This document shows positions 32,603-41,611 of a stretch of DNA of 64,000 bases, piece by piece. Positions within the stretch are counted from its first letter, which is position 1. Each line of letters starts with the position of its first letter. Below the pieces are notes generated by a model. It made no database searches and had not been told where the DNA came from. It saw only the letters and a program-made list of their open reading frames with translations. The translations under genes and the position numbers were made by a program. The stretch is from CAYYTU01 sp964474655. Lineage in GTDB: Bacteria > Chloroflexota > Anaerolineae > B4-G1. Location of the stretch: positions 1 to 64,000 of the forward strand of contig CAYYTU010000004.1 of the NCBI GenBank assembly GCA_964474655.1, in the 5' to 3' direction.

Positions 32603-32830
32603 CTAGAAGTCGAAGCTCTGTCCCAATGCGACGACGTTGGTCGCTCGCAAGCCCTTGGGGCCCTCCTCCACGTTGAACTCGACGCGCTGACCTTCGTTCA
32701 ACGTCCGGAAGCCCGAACCTTCGATCGCGGAGTAATGGACGAAGACATCGTCCCCCCCTTCGCGCGAGATAAAGCCATAGCCTTTATCATTGCTGAACCA
32801 CTTGACGGTTCCCGTTTCTTTTTCTGCCAT
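32603..32830 (-). CDS. Cold-shock domain protein
   Basis: A 75-residue single CSD (OB-fold) protein. The RNA-binding motifs are both intact: RNP1-type KGYGFISRE and RNP2-type VFVHYSAI. Single-strand RNA/DNA chaperone activity is expected. ATG 32830 is used because AGGAG stands 10 bases before it and only 1 base before the alternative ATG 32839. A leader of about 125 nt precedes it and contains an RNA element shared with the second cold-shock gene at 57366. Confidence 0.93.
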   Translation of the reverse strand: MAEKETGTVKWFSNDKGYGFISREGGDDVFVHYSAIEGSGFRTLNEGQRVEFNVEEGPKGLRATNVVALGQSFDF

Positions 32831-32892
32831 CAGAAACATACTCCTTTAACTAAAATGGTTTTATGGGCTGGAGCGGCTAAGAGGGCAGCTAC

Positions 32893-32928
32893 AAAACTAC
32901 CCAGGTGATGCCAAGCCCAGGTAGCTTC
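32893..32928 (-). promoter_or_regulatory. Conserved leader RNA hairpin of cold-shock gene 1
   Basis: Reading the minus strand, GAAGCTACC (32920-32928) pairs with GGTAGTTTT (32893-32901) around an 18-nt loop beginning TGGGCTTG. GCTACCTGGGCTTG is identical in the leader of the other cold-shock gene. It starts about 27 nt from the predicted transcription start. Confidence 0.65.
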
Positions 32929-32961
32929 ACCACCACAACACTTACCGCTTCCTGCAATAAA

Positions 32962-32990
32962 ACTTTACCATGTGACGCTTCAGATGTCAA
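32962..32990 (-). promoter_or_regulatory. Promoter of cold-shock gene 1
   Basis: Minus strand: TTGACA (32985-32990), 17 bp, TAAAGT (32962-32967). The start point is expected near 32955. It partly faces the divergent promoter of the GT2 gene. Confidence 0.65.
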
Positions 32991-33020
32991 GCTAATTTCT
33001 TGAGGCGAGAGAGGAAACGA

Positions 33021-33049
33021 TTGGCAGTGCGCGGTTCGTCAGGTATAAT
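33021..33049 (+). promoter_or_regulatory. Promoter of GT2 gene, leaderless
   Basis: TTGGCA (33021-33026), 17 bp, TATAAT (33044-33049), then exactly 7 bases to the ATG at 33057. Transcription should start at the A of the start codon. Confidence 0.75.
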
Positions 33050-33056
33050 CTGCTTG

Positions 33057-34031
33057 ATGGGTATCTCGGTCGTCGCCACGGTGTTGAACGAAGCGCGAAG
33101 CTTACCCCGCTTGCTGGACAGCTTATCCGCCCAGATCCGCCAGCCGGACGAGGTGGTCATCTGTGACGGCGGCTCTACTGACGGCACGCTAGCGTTGCTG
33201 GAGGCCGAGGATCGCTTCCCGTTGCGTCTCATCAGCCGACCCGGGGCCAACATCTCACAGGGTCGCAACGCAGCCATCGCGGCTGCCAAAGGCGAGCTGA
33301 TCGCAGTGACTGACGCCGGTGTGCGCCTAAGCTCCAACTGGCTGGACGCTCTCGTGACTCCGCTGGAAAATGACCAGGCGCAAGTGGTGGCCGGCTTCTT
33401 CCGGCCCGATCCGCATACCGTCTTTGAGGTCGCCATGGGGGCCACCGTGCTCCCCGAGATGCGCGATATTCGCCCGGAGCACTTCCTGCCCTCTAGTCGC
33501 TCCGTCGCTTTCCGGAAGGCCGCCTGGGTGGCCGTCGGCGGCTATCCTGAGTGGCTCGATTATTGCGAGGATCTGATCTTCGATTTCCGCCTGCGCGATT
33601 GTTGCGGCCCCTTCGCCTTCGCGCCGGAAGCGTTGGCCTATTTCCGCCCCCGGCCCAGCCTGCGGGCATTCTTCGTCCAGTATTATCGCTACGCCCGCGG
33701 TGACGGCAAGGCCGATCTATGGCGCAAGCGTCATGCCATCCGCTACCTGACGTACCTGATCGCCACCCCGCTGATCGCCCTCGCCGGCCTGTTGAGGCAC
33801 CCCGGGTGGTGGGCGCTCTATCTGATCGCCATTCCCGGTATGCTCTGGGTGCCCTGGCGGCGTCTGACGGGTCTCTGGGATGCTCTTCCTTCTGCGCAAA
33901 AGCTAAAGGCGGCGCTGTGGGTACCCGTGATCCGGGTCACGGGCGATGTAGCCAAGATGATCGGCTATCCGGCTGGTCTATGGTGGCGCTGGCGCCATCG
34001 GGACCAGGTGCCAGATTGGCGCGAGCTCTGA
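33057..34031 (+). CDS. Glycosyltransferase family 2
   Basis: A 324-residue GT-A enzyme. N-terminal MGISVVATVLNEARSLP, VICDGGSTDGTL (nucleotide-sugar binding), and a D-x-D-like acidic site replaced by AVTDAGVRL. One or two hydrophobic segments near the C terminus (about 225-262) suggest membrane association. It would transfer a sugar to an envelope lipid or glycan. The preferred start at 33057 sits 7 bases after the -10 box. An upstream ATG at 33000 would lie before the promoter. The next gene starts 2 bases after its stop codon. Confidence 0.87.
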   Translation: MGISVVATVLNEARSLPRLLDSLSAQIRQPDEVVICDGGSTDGTLALLEAEDRFPLRLISRPGANISQGRNAAIAAAKGELIAVTDAGVRLSSNWLDALVTPLENDQAQVVAGFFRPDPHTVFEVAMGATVLPEMRDIRPEHFLPSSRSVAFRKAAWVAVGGYPEWLDYCEDLIFDFRLRDCCGPFAFAPEALAYFRPRPSLRAFFVQYYRYARGDGKADLWRKRHAIRYLTYLIATPLIALAGLLRHPGWWALYLIAIPGMLWVPWRRLTGLWDALPSAQKLKAALWVPVIRVTGDVAKMIGYPAGLWWRWRHRDQVPDWREL

Positions 34032-34033
34032 CG

Positions 34034-34546
34034 GTGAGCTGCTCGCTGAGCGAGCCAGAGGGGCCTATTTTGGTCAGCGCCTGCTTGTTGGGCATTCCGA
34101 CGGCCTACAATGGCAGCGCTAACCTTTGCCAGCGCCTGCTGGATCCAGCAGCCCAAGGGCGTATCCTACCGATCTGCCCCGAGGTAGCCGGTGGATTGTC
34201 GACGCCTCGTCCACCGGCCGAAATCGTCGGCGGTGACGGCGGTGACGTCCTGGATGGACGCGCCCGCGTGGTGACGATCGACGGAGTAGATATGACCGCA
34301 GCCTACGTGGAGGGAGCCCACATAGCGCTCGCAACGACGCAGAGGTACAGCATACAGATGGCCATTCTCAAGCAGCGTAGCCCCTCGTGCGGCAGCTCGC
34401 ACATCTACGACGGCACCCACAGCGATCGTCTGGTGCCTGGTCAGGGCGTCGCGGCTGCGCTCTTGCGACGATACGGTGTGACCGTGAAGGGTGGGGATGG
34501 CGTGAGGTATCACCCCCGCTCCGGTTCCAGCGGCAATGAGATGTAG
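34034..34546 (+). CDS. DUF523 family protein
   Basis: A 170-residue protein beginning at GTG with VSCSLSEPEGPILVSACLLG. It keeps the hallmark features of DUF523: the N-terminal SACLLGIPTAYNG with Cys, the ICPEVAGGLSTPRPPAEI segment, and QRSPSCGSSHIYDG with a second Cys. The paired cysteines suggest metal or sulfur chemistry, and the function is unknown. It starts 2 bases after the GT2 stop codon and is probably translated with it. The open frame extends further upstream only as an overlap with GT2. Confidence 0.85.
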   Translation: MSCSLSEPEGPILVSACLLGIPTAYNGSANLCQRLLDPAAQGRILPICPEVAGGLSTPRPPAEIVGGDGGDVLDGRARVVTIDGVDMTAAYVEGAHIALATTQRYSIQMAILKQRSPSCGSSHIYDGTHSDRLVPGQGVAAALLRRYGVTVKGGDGVRYHPRSGSSGNEM

Positions 34547-34566
34547 AAAGTCGTCCTTCGCTCACT

Positions 34567-34860
34567 TTACTTTCCCCCCAGATTCCCCTCCTGGTGGTCT
34601 TCAACGATCTTCTTGACGATCACCAGGCCTAGCCCCGTGCTCTCTTCGCCGCCGGTGCTTTTCACGCTGGTCGTCTCGAAAGGATGAAAGAGAGCTTGGT
34701 CTCATCTTCGGGAATGCCCAGCCCAGTATCCGCCACCACCAGAAGCACCCGCCCATCGCGCTGCGTGGCCTTGACGGTGACCGTGCTCCTGGAGTGTGGG
34801 ATATTAACTCCAGCGTCAAGGTCTCGCCTACCCCCGTGGGGCACTTCAATCTCCCGACCA
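34567..34860 (-). pseudogene. Remnant of a sensor histidine kinase (ATPase part)
   Basis: Minus strand. The G1-type box VADTGLGIPEDE is followed, after a shift of frame at the CTCTCTTT run (about 34686-34697), by FETTSVKST and TGLGLVIVKKIVEDHQEG, which are the F and G2 boxes. Upstream the N-box region is not recognisable, and the dimerisation and sensor parts are missing. It is a decayed HATPase_c fragment of about 95 codons between DUF523 and dnaK. Confidence 0.75.
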
Positions 34861-35006
34861 CACGAAAACCCAAAGAGCCGTCGAAGCCCAAACGTGCTCT
34901 AATGTCGTACTAATGCCACTCTTATGTTTTTCTGATATACGCACTGTATACTGTGTCCAGTTGAGTGAGGCATGAGACACGACGATATCTACGTCTGTCG
35001 CGTTAG

Positions 35007-35035
35007 TTGACAGTAGAGCAGATTGCAATTGAAAT
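35007..35035 (+). promoter_or_regulatory. Possible promoter of the dnaK operon
   Basis: TTGACA (35007-35012), 17 bp, TGAAAT (35030-35035, 4 of 6 matches). The start point would be near 35042. No CIRCE element and no full HspR-type inverted repeat is seen in 34870-35066. Confidence 0.4.
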
Positions 35036-35066
35036 TGTAGTTAGAGAAACGGATAGGAGGAATCAG

Positions 35067-37022
<1,956 letters not shown>

Positions 37023-37038
37023 GCCCACTCTTAGATAT

Positions 37039-37073
37039 AAGCCTTCCGAAGGCGTAACGCCTTCGGGAGGCTT
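37039..37073 (+). other. Strong hairpin between dnaK and grpE
   Basis: AAGCCTTCCGAAGGCG (37039-37054) pairs over 16 bp with 37058-37073, one G-U pair included, loop TAA. No T-run follows, so it is probably an mRNA stability or processing element, not a full terminator. Confidence 0.7.
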
Positions 37074-37087
37074 CTCACCCAAGAGCC

Positions 37088-37732
37088 ATGATGAACAAAC
37101 GAGTGAAAATACCGATTAAAGTGCGCGGAAAGGCAGCTGTTTCTGATCCGGAAGGAATGGAAGAAGAGATAATCGCTGAAGCTGAACCGCCGGTCGTAGA
37201 ATGCGAGCCCGTAGAGATGGATGGAGCCTCACCATCAACGCCACAGCCGTCTTCCCCCGAAATGAACAAGGGGGAAGAGGAAAACGGTGAGAAGGGAGAG
37301 CAGGAGAAACATCTACAAGAGTGGCGAGATCGGGCGATGCGGCTCCAGGCCGAACAAGAGAACTTCCGCAAACGCCAGCGTCGTCTGGCCGAGGAGCGCG
37401 TGGAGGCCGATCGCGGGCGCCTGCTGCGTGATTTCTTGCAAGTGATGGATAACCTGGAGCGAGCGCTGAACGCTGAAAACTCCGACTTCGATAATCTACG
37501 TGAAGGCGTCGAGGTGACACAGCGGTCGTTGCATCAGCTGCTCAAGCATGAAGGCGTCAAACCGATCAAGGCCAAAGGGCAAAAATTCGATCCCTTCTGG
37601 CACGAAGCAGTGAGCACCGTCTCGCACGAGGCCGTCGATACCGAGCCTAACACCATCATTGAGGTAGTGCAGCCGGGCTATCGTATGGACGGCAAGCTGC
37701 TGCGCCCGGCCCGGGTCGTCGTCGCTGCTTGA
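37088..37732 (+). CDS. grpE: Nucleotide exchange factor GrpE
   Basis: A 214-residue DnaK cofactor that speeds ADP release. The acidic, low-complexity N-terminal 75 residues precede the long coiled coil (about 76-150: RLQAEQENFRKRQRRL, DFLQVMDNLERAL). The C-terminal beta domain shows FDPFWHEAVSTV and VVQPGYRMDGKLLRPARV. The ATG ATG start has no clear ribosome-binding site, so an internal start (Met24) cannot be ruled out. It lies 65 bases after dnaK and is followed by dnaJ. Confidence 0.95.
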   Translation: MMNKRVKIPIKVRGKAAVSDPEGMEEEIIAEAEPPVVECEPVEMDGASPSTPQPSSPEMNKGEEENGEKGEQEKHLQEWRDRAMRLQAEQENFRKRQRRLAEERVEADRGRLLRDFLQVMDNLERALNAENSDFDNLREGVEVTQRSLHQLLKHEGVKPIKAKGQKFDPFWHEAVSTVSHEAVDTEPNTIIEVVQPGYRMDGKLLRPARVVVAA

Positions 37733-37794
37733 GCGGTCGAGATTCGGTAGGATGTCAGCGCCTTTCGGCGATCAAGTAATGCGAAGGACAAAGT

Positions 37795-38793
37795 ATGGAG
37801 TATAAGGACTATTACGACGTCTTGGGAGTGAGCAAGGACGCCAGCCAGGATGAAATTCGGCGCGCCTTTCGCAGGTTGGCACGCAAACACCATCCGGACG
37901 TCAATCCGGGCGATGGCGAGGCCGAAGAGCGCTTCAAGGAGATTAACGAAGCCTACGAGGTGCTCTCCGATCCTCAGAAGCGCAGCAAATACGACCGGCT
38001 TGGGTCCGACTGGCGCCGCTATCAGCAGGCCGGTGGCCGTCCGGGCGGGTTCAATTGGGGCCAATGGACGACTGCCTCACCCGGCAGCGGGCCTCAACGC
38101 GTCCACGTCCGTCACGGTACGCCGGAGGATCTGGAGGATCTATTCGGCGGCGGGAGCCCCTTCTCGGACTTCTTCAGCCAGATTTTCGGTGGCATGGGCG
38201 TCGATGCTGCAGCCAGAGGCGGCGCGCGGAGCGGCGCACAAGGCGCCGCCGGACCGAGTGGGTTCCAGTACCAGACACGCCCACGACGGGGCCGAGACTA
38301 CGAGCAGGAGGTCGAGATCAGCCTGCGAGAGGCCTATCAAGGCACCACGCGCATGATCCAGAGAAACGGCCGTCGGCTGGAAGTAGAGATTCCCCCAGGC
38401 GCGCGTACGGGCACTCGCGTGCGCATCAGCGGCGAGGGGGGGAACGGCGCAGCCGGTGGCGAACCGGGCGACCTGTATCTACGTGTCAAAGTGCGCCCTG
38501 ACGATCGCTTCGAGCGGGAGGGCGATGATCTGCGCGTGACGGTGCCGGTGGACCTGTACACAGCTGTGCTGGGCGGAGAAGTACACGTGCCTACGATCAA
38601 CGGTTCCGTTATGCTGAACATTCCCCCCGGCACACAAAACGGACAGGTCTTCCGTCTGCGCGGTAAGGGGATGCCCTGTCTGCGCCATCCGGACCAGCAC
38701 GGCGATCTGTACGCCGAGATCGACGTAACCCTTCCCACGGACCTCACCCCTCGCCAGCGGGAGCTGTTCGAGGATCTACGGAGCATCGCATAG
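37795..38793 (+). CDS. DnaJ-type co-chaperone without zinc domain (CbpA class)
   Basis: A 332-residue class B J-protein. The J domain (1-70) has HPD at 33-35. A Gly/Phe-rich linker follows (about 100-160, LFGGGSPFSDFF). The two C-terminal substrate-binding beta domains start near 165 (GRDYEQEVEISLREAYQGTT) and end LTPRQRELFEDL. The four CXXCXGXG zinc repeats of DnaJ are absent, so this is CbpA/DnaJ class B. It is the only J-protein of this operon and probably serves the neighbouring DnaK, stimulating ATP hydrolysis. Confidence 0.94.
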   Translation: MEYKDYYDVLGVSKDASQDEIRRAFRRLARKHHPDVNPGDGEAEERFKEINEAYEVLSDPQKRSKYDRLGSDWRRYQQAGGRPGGFNWGQWTTASPGSGPQRVHVRHGTPEDLEDLFGGGSPFSDFFSQIFGGMGVDAAARGGARSGAQGAAGPSGFQYQTRPRRGRDYEQEVEISLREAYQGTTRMIQRNGRRLEVEIPPGARTGTRVRISGEGGNGAAGGEPGDLYLRVKVRPDDRFEREGDDLRVTVPVDLYTAVLGGEVHVPTINGSVMLNIPPGTQNGQVFRLRGKGMPCLRHPDQHGDLYAEIDVTLPTDLTPRQRELFEDLRSIA

Positions 38794-38819
38794 GAAAGCG
38801 TAGGGAGGAGCGACTGCGC

Positions 38820-39083
38820 ATGGATGAGCGGAAAGAGCTACGTTCGAGGCAAATCAAGCAAGTTGCCCGGCGGGCTGGCGTGGAAGCGAAGGTTGTGCGC
38901 TACTGCGTCGAGGTGGGGTTGGTGGAAGAGACGTTAAACGAGGATGATCTGTGCGAACTGCGTCGCATCCGCCGCCTGAAAACGCTAGGCGTCAATATGG
39001 CCGGGGCGGAGATCATCCTGCGGATGCGCCGCAAGATCGTAGCCCTGCAAACCGAACTGGCGCGCTTGCGCGCTTCACGTTAG
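38820..39083 (+). CDS. MerR-family regulator, HspR/CbpM-like
   Basis: An 87-residue protein. It has the MerR-type helix-turn-helix (IKQVARRAGVEAKVVRYCVEVGLV, with a winged segment to about residue 60), and a C-terminal helix NMAGAEIILRMRRKIVALQTEL of the kind found in HspR. Its position right after dnaJ fits a heat-shock repressor or a J-protein modulator. It could control this operon in place of HrcA, which is not encoded here. AGGGAGGAG stands about 10 bases before the ATG. Confidence 0.85.
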   Translation: MDERKELRSRQIKQVARRAGVEAKVVRYCVEVGLVEETLNEDDLCELRRIRRLKTLGVNMAGAEIILRMRRKIVALQTELARLRASR

Positions 39084-39133
39084 CCGGCTGCACGCAGGAT
39101 GAACAACGACGTCGGCTGAGACCAGGAGAGAAG

Positions 39134-40342
39134 ATGGATATGAGGCGAGAAGAAGACAGATCGAGCAGAAGACGATTGATCGGCGTGATCACGGCAGTCC
39201 TGGTGTTGGTGACGATGTTGAGCTGCCAGCTCTCGTCCGATCTGTTGCACGCCACACCGACGCCCTCTCCGCCGCCGACGCCGACGGCTGGCTCGCCTCG
39301 GACGGGCCCCACGCCAGTGCCGGCCGAGCCGGCCAATGTCCTGGAGGCCCAGGTCGAGGCCGTCTACGATGAGGTCAGTTCAGCCGTGGTCAACATTACC
39401 AGCGTCACATATGCCTACGACTTTTTCTTCAACCCGGTGCCGCAGGAGGGAGCTGGCTCCGGCTTCGTCTACGACCAGGACGGTCACATCATCACCAACT
39501 ATCACGTGGTGGAAGACGCCGAAGAATTGTCGGTTACGCTGGCCGACGGCGAAAGTTACCCGGCCGAAATCGTCGGCCAGGACCCGGCCAATGACCTGGC
39601 GGTCATCAAGATTGATGCCGAGACGATACCCCCGCCGATCCCGGTGGGCGATTCGGACGGCTTGCGCGTGGGGCAGTTCGTGGTCGCCATCGGCAACCCC
39701 TTTGGGCTGGAACGGACTCTGACGGTTGGCGTGGTCAGCTCGCTGGGACGGGTGATCGAAGGGCCTGATGGGCGATTCATCGGCGAGGTGATCCAGACCG
39801 ATGCGGCTATCAACCCCGGCAACTCCGGCGGGCCCCTGCTGGATCTATCGGGGAACGTCATCGGGGTTAACTCCAAGATCGTCAGCCCCAGCCAAGCCAA
39901 CGCGGGCATTGGCTTCGCAGTGCCGTCTAACACCATACGGCGCGTGGTGCCCCAGCTGATTGAGCAGGGGTATTATCCTCATCCCTGGCTTGGTATCCAG
40001 TCTCTCTCATTATCGGCTGAGCGAGTGGAGGCATTCCGGGAGGCCGGGATGGAGGTGCCGGTGGAGCGCGGCGTGCTGGTCGTAGAAGTGATGAGTGAAG
40101 GCCCTGCCGCCGAGGCCGGATTGCGGGGCGGCGATAAAATAGTACGGTTTGGCAACTATCGCGTCCCTGTGGGGGGCGATATCATCACCGCCCTCGACGG
40201 CGAACCGGTGGCGGATTTTCAAGACCTCACCGTCTACCTGGAGACCCAGAAGCGCGTGGGGGATACCATTGAGGTGACCATCATCCGGGACGGTGAGGAG
40301 CAGGTGGTGACGGCGACGCTGGAGGAGCGCCCGGAAAGGTGA
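39134..40342 (+). CDS. Serine protease HtrA/DegP family with PDZ domain
   Basis: A 402-residue protein. The N-terminal hydrophobic segment (about 15-35) ends in LSC and is followed by a Thr/Pro spacer, so it is probably a lipoprotein or membrane-anchored. The trypsin-like catalytic triad is His124 (TNYHVVED), Asp154 (ANDLAVIKI) and Ser231 (NPGNSGGPL). A single PDZ domain covers about 300-395. It degrades or refolds damaged envelope proteins. It lies about 50 bases after the HspR-like gene and completes the stress cluster. Confidence 0.93.
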   Translation: MDMRREEDRSSRRRLIGVITAVLVLVTMLSCQLSSDLLHATPTPSPPPTPTAGSPRTGPTPVPAEPANVLEAQVEAVYDEVSSAVVNITSVTYAYDFFFNPVPQEGAGSGFVYDQDGHIITNYHVVEDAEELSVTLADGESYPAEIVGQDPANDLAVIKIDAETIPPPIPVGDSDGLRVGQFVVAIGNPFGLERTLTVGVVSSLGRVIEGPDGRFIGEVIQTDAAINPGNSGGPLLDLSGNVIGVNSKIVSPSQANAGIGFAVPSNTIRRVVPQLIEQGYYPHPWLGIQSLSLSAERVEAFREAGMEVPVERGVLVVEVMSEGPAAEAGLRGGDKIVRFGNYRVPVGGDIITALDGEPVADFQDLTVYLETQKRVGDTIEVTIIRDGEEQVVTATLEERPER

Positions 40343-40424
40343 CCGTCGCACGTCTTGGCGGGGGGAGGGCAAAGTGCATCCGACGTCTGAAGACCGGTCG
40401 GTAGAAGTCTGGCTGGCTTTTTTC

Positions 40425-40452
40425 TTGACGTCGCCATCCCTTTCGCTATAAT
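40425..40452 (+). promoter_or_regulatory. Promoter of prfA leader
   Basis: TTGACG (40425-40430), 16 bp, TATAAT (40447-40452). The likely start point is G40460 or next to it, 3-4 nt before the mini-ORF ATG. Confidence 0.82.
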
Positions 40453-40462
40453 ATCCTCCGGT

Positions 40463-40480
40463 ATGCAAGCGGCCCCATAG
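40463..40480 (+). CDS. Five-codon leader peptide (MQAAP) ending in UAG, upstream of prfA
   Basis: ATG CAA GCG GCC CCA TAG. The ATG is 10 bases after the -10 box, the same distance as for other leaderless-type genes of the window. Codons 3-5 form the left arm of a terminator-like hairpin and the stop TAG lies in its loop. UAG is read by RF1, the product of the gene that follows. Translation of this peptide is inferred from the layout, not shown. Confidence 0.5.
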   Translation: MQAAP

Positions 40481-40496
40481 GGGGCCGCCTTTGTTT
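40469..40496 (+). terminator. Attenuator-type hairpin in prfA leader
   Basis: GCGGCCCC (40469-40476), loop ATAG, GGGGCCGC (40481-40488), then CTTTGTTT. An 8-bp all-GC stem plus U-run lies between the promoter and the prfA ribosome-binding site (AGGATAGGAG). Any transcript from the 40425 promoter must pass it. Confidence 0.75.
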
Positions 40497-40508
40497 AGGA
40501 TAGGAGCT

Positions 40509-41585
40509 ATGCTGGAAAAGCTAGAACAAGTCGAAGAGCGATACGAAGAGCTGACCCGTCTGATGGCCGATCCTGAGATCGCGCAGGACTATGAGCGCGT
40601 GGCAGAGTATGCCAAAGAACGATCTGACCTGGAGGATATCGTCTCAACGTACCGGACATATAAGGACGTATCCCAGGAGTTAGAAGACACGGAAGCGCTA
40701 CTCAATGAGGACGTCGAGCCTGATTTCCGCGAGCTGGTCGAAATGGAGGTCGTCCAGCTGGAAGAGCAGCAAGAGAGCCTGGAGGAGAAACTGAAGCACC
40801 TGTTGTTGCCGAAGGACCCCCGCGATTCCAAGGACGTGATTATTGAGATCCGAGCTGGGGCCGGCGGCGACGAGGCGGGGCTCTTTGCGGCCGATCTCTA
40901 CCGTATGTACACGCACTATGCGGAGGAGCAGGGCTGGAAGACGGAGCTGCTGAGCGAGCATCCCACGGGCATCGGGGGCTACAAGGAGGTAATCTTCGGC
41001 GTGAAAGGACGCGGAGCCTTCTCTCATCTTAAGTTCGAAAGTGGCGTTCATCGCGTCCAGCGCGTGCCGGTGACCGAATCGTCTGGACGTATCCATACCT
41101 CCACCGCGACTGTGGCTGTTCTCCCAGAGATGGACGCGGTAGAAGTAGATATCAACCCCAGCGATCTGGAATTCGAGGCCTACGGGGCCTCCGGGCCCGG
41201 CGGTCAGCACATGCAGAAGAACGCCACTGCCATTCGCCTCACCCACCACCCCACGGGCATCGTCGTGGCGTGCGAATCGGAGCGCTCGCAATCCCAGAAC
41301 AAGGAACGGGCCCTCTCCATCCTCCGGGCGCGACTGTATGAACAGGAACGTAGGAAACGGGAGCGAGAGCGAGCTGAAGCCCGTAGATCTCAGGTCGGCA
41401 GCGGCGACCGCAGTGAGAAGATTCGCACCTATAACTTCCCTCAGAATCGAGTGACCGACCACCGCACCGGCACCAGCGTCCACCAGCTGTCAGAAGTCCT
41501 GGACGGCGACCTGGAAGAATTTATTGAGGACTTGCAAGCACAAGAACAAGCAGAGCAGCTGGAGGCCCTGAGTGAAGCCGACTGA
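40509..41585 (+). CDS. prfA: Peptide chain release factor 1
   Basis: A 358-residue release factor for UAA and UAG. The tripeptide that reads the stop codon is PVT (HRVQRVPVTESSGRIHTS), which marks RF1 rather than RF2. The catalytic GGQ is at 231-233 in GPGGQHMQKNATA. The C-terminal segment RTYNFPQNRVTDHR is intact. It is followed after 26 bases by prmC, the methyltransferase that modifies the GGQ glutamine. AGGAG is 5 bases upstream of the ATG. Expression is likely governed by the attenuator-like leader. Confidence 0.97.
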   Translation: MLEKLEQVEERYEELTRLMADPEIAQDYERVAEYAKERSDLEDIVSTYRTYKDVSQELEDTEALLNEDVEPDFRELVEMEVVQLEEQQESLEEKLKHLLLPKDPRDSKDVIIEIRAGAGGDEAGLFAADLYRMYTHYAEEQGWKTELLSEHPTGIGGYKEVIFGVKGRGAFSHLKFESGVHRVQRVPVTESSGRIHTSTATVAVLPEMDAVEVDINPSDLEFEAYGASGPGGQHMQKNATAIRLTHHPTGIVVACESERSQSQNKERALSILRARLYEQERRKRERERAEARRSQVGSGDRSEKIRTYNFPQNRVTDHRTGTSVHQLSEVLDGDLEEFIEDLQAQEQAEQLEALSEAD

Positions 41586-41611
41586 TACCCGCGCTATCTC
41601 CAACTGGCCCA

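Noticed and set aside
33719..34033. N-terminal extension of the DUF523 frame
   Set aside because: It overlaps the GT2 gene in another frame. The family domain starts just after the GTG at 34034.
34870..35066. CIRCE or HspR-box operator before dnaK
   Set aside because: No TTAGCACTC-N9-GAGTGCTAA and no CTTGAGT-N7-ACTCAAG pair is present. GTTGAGTGAGGCATGAGAC is only a poor partial match.
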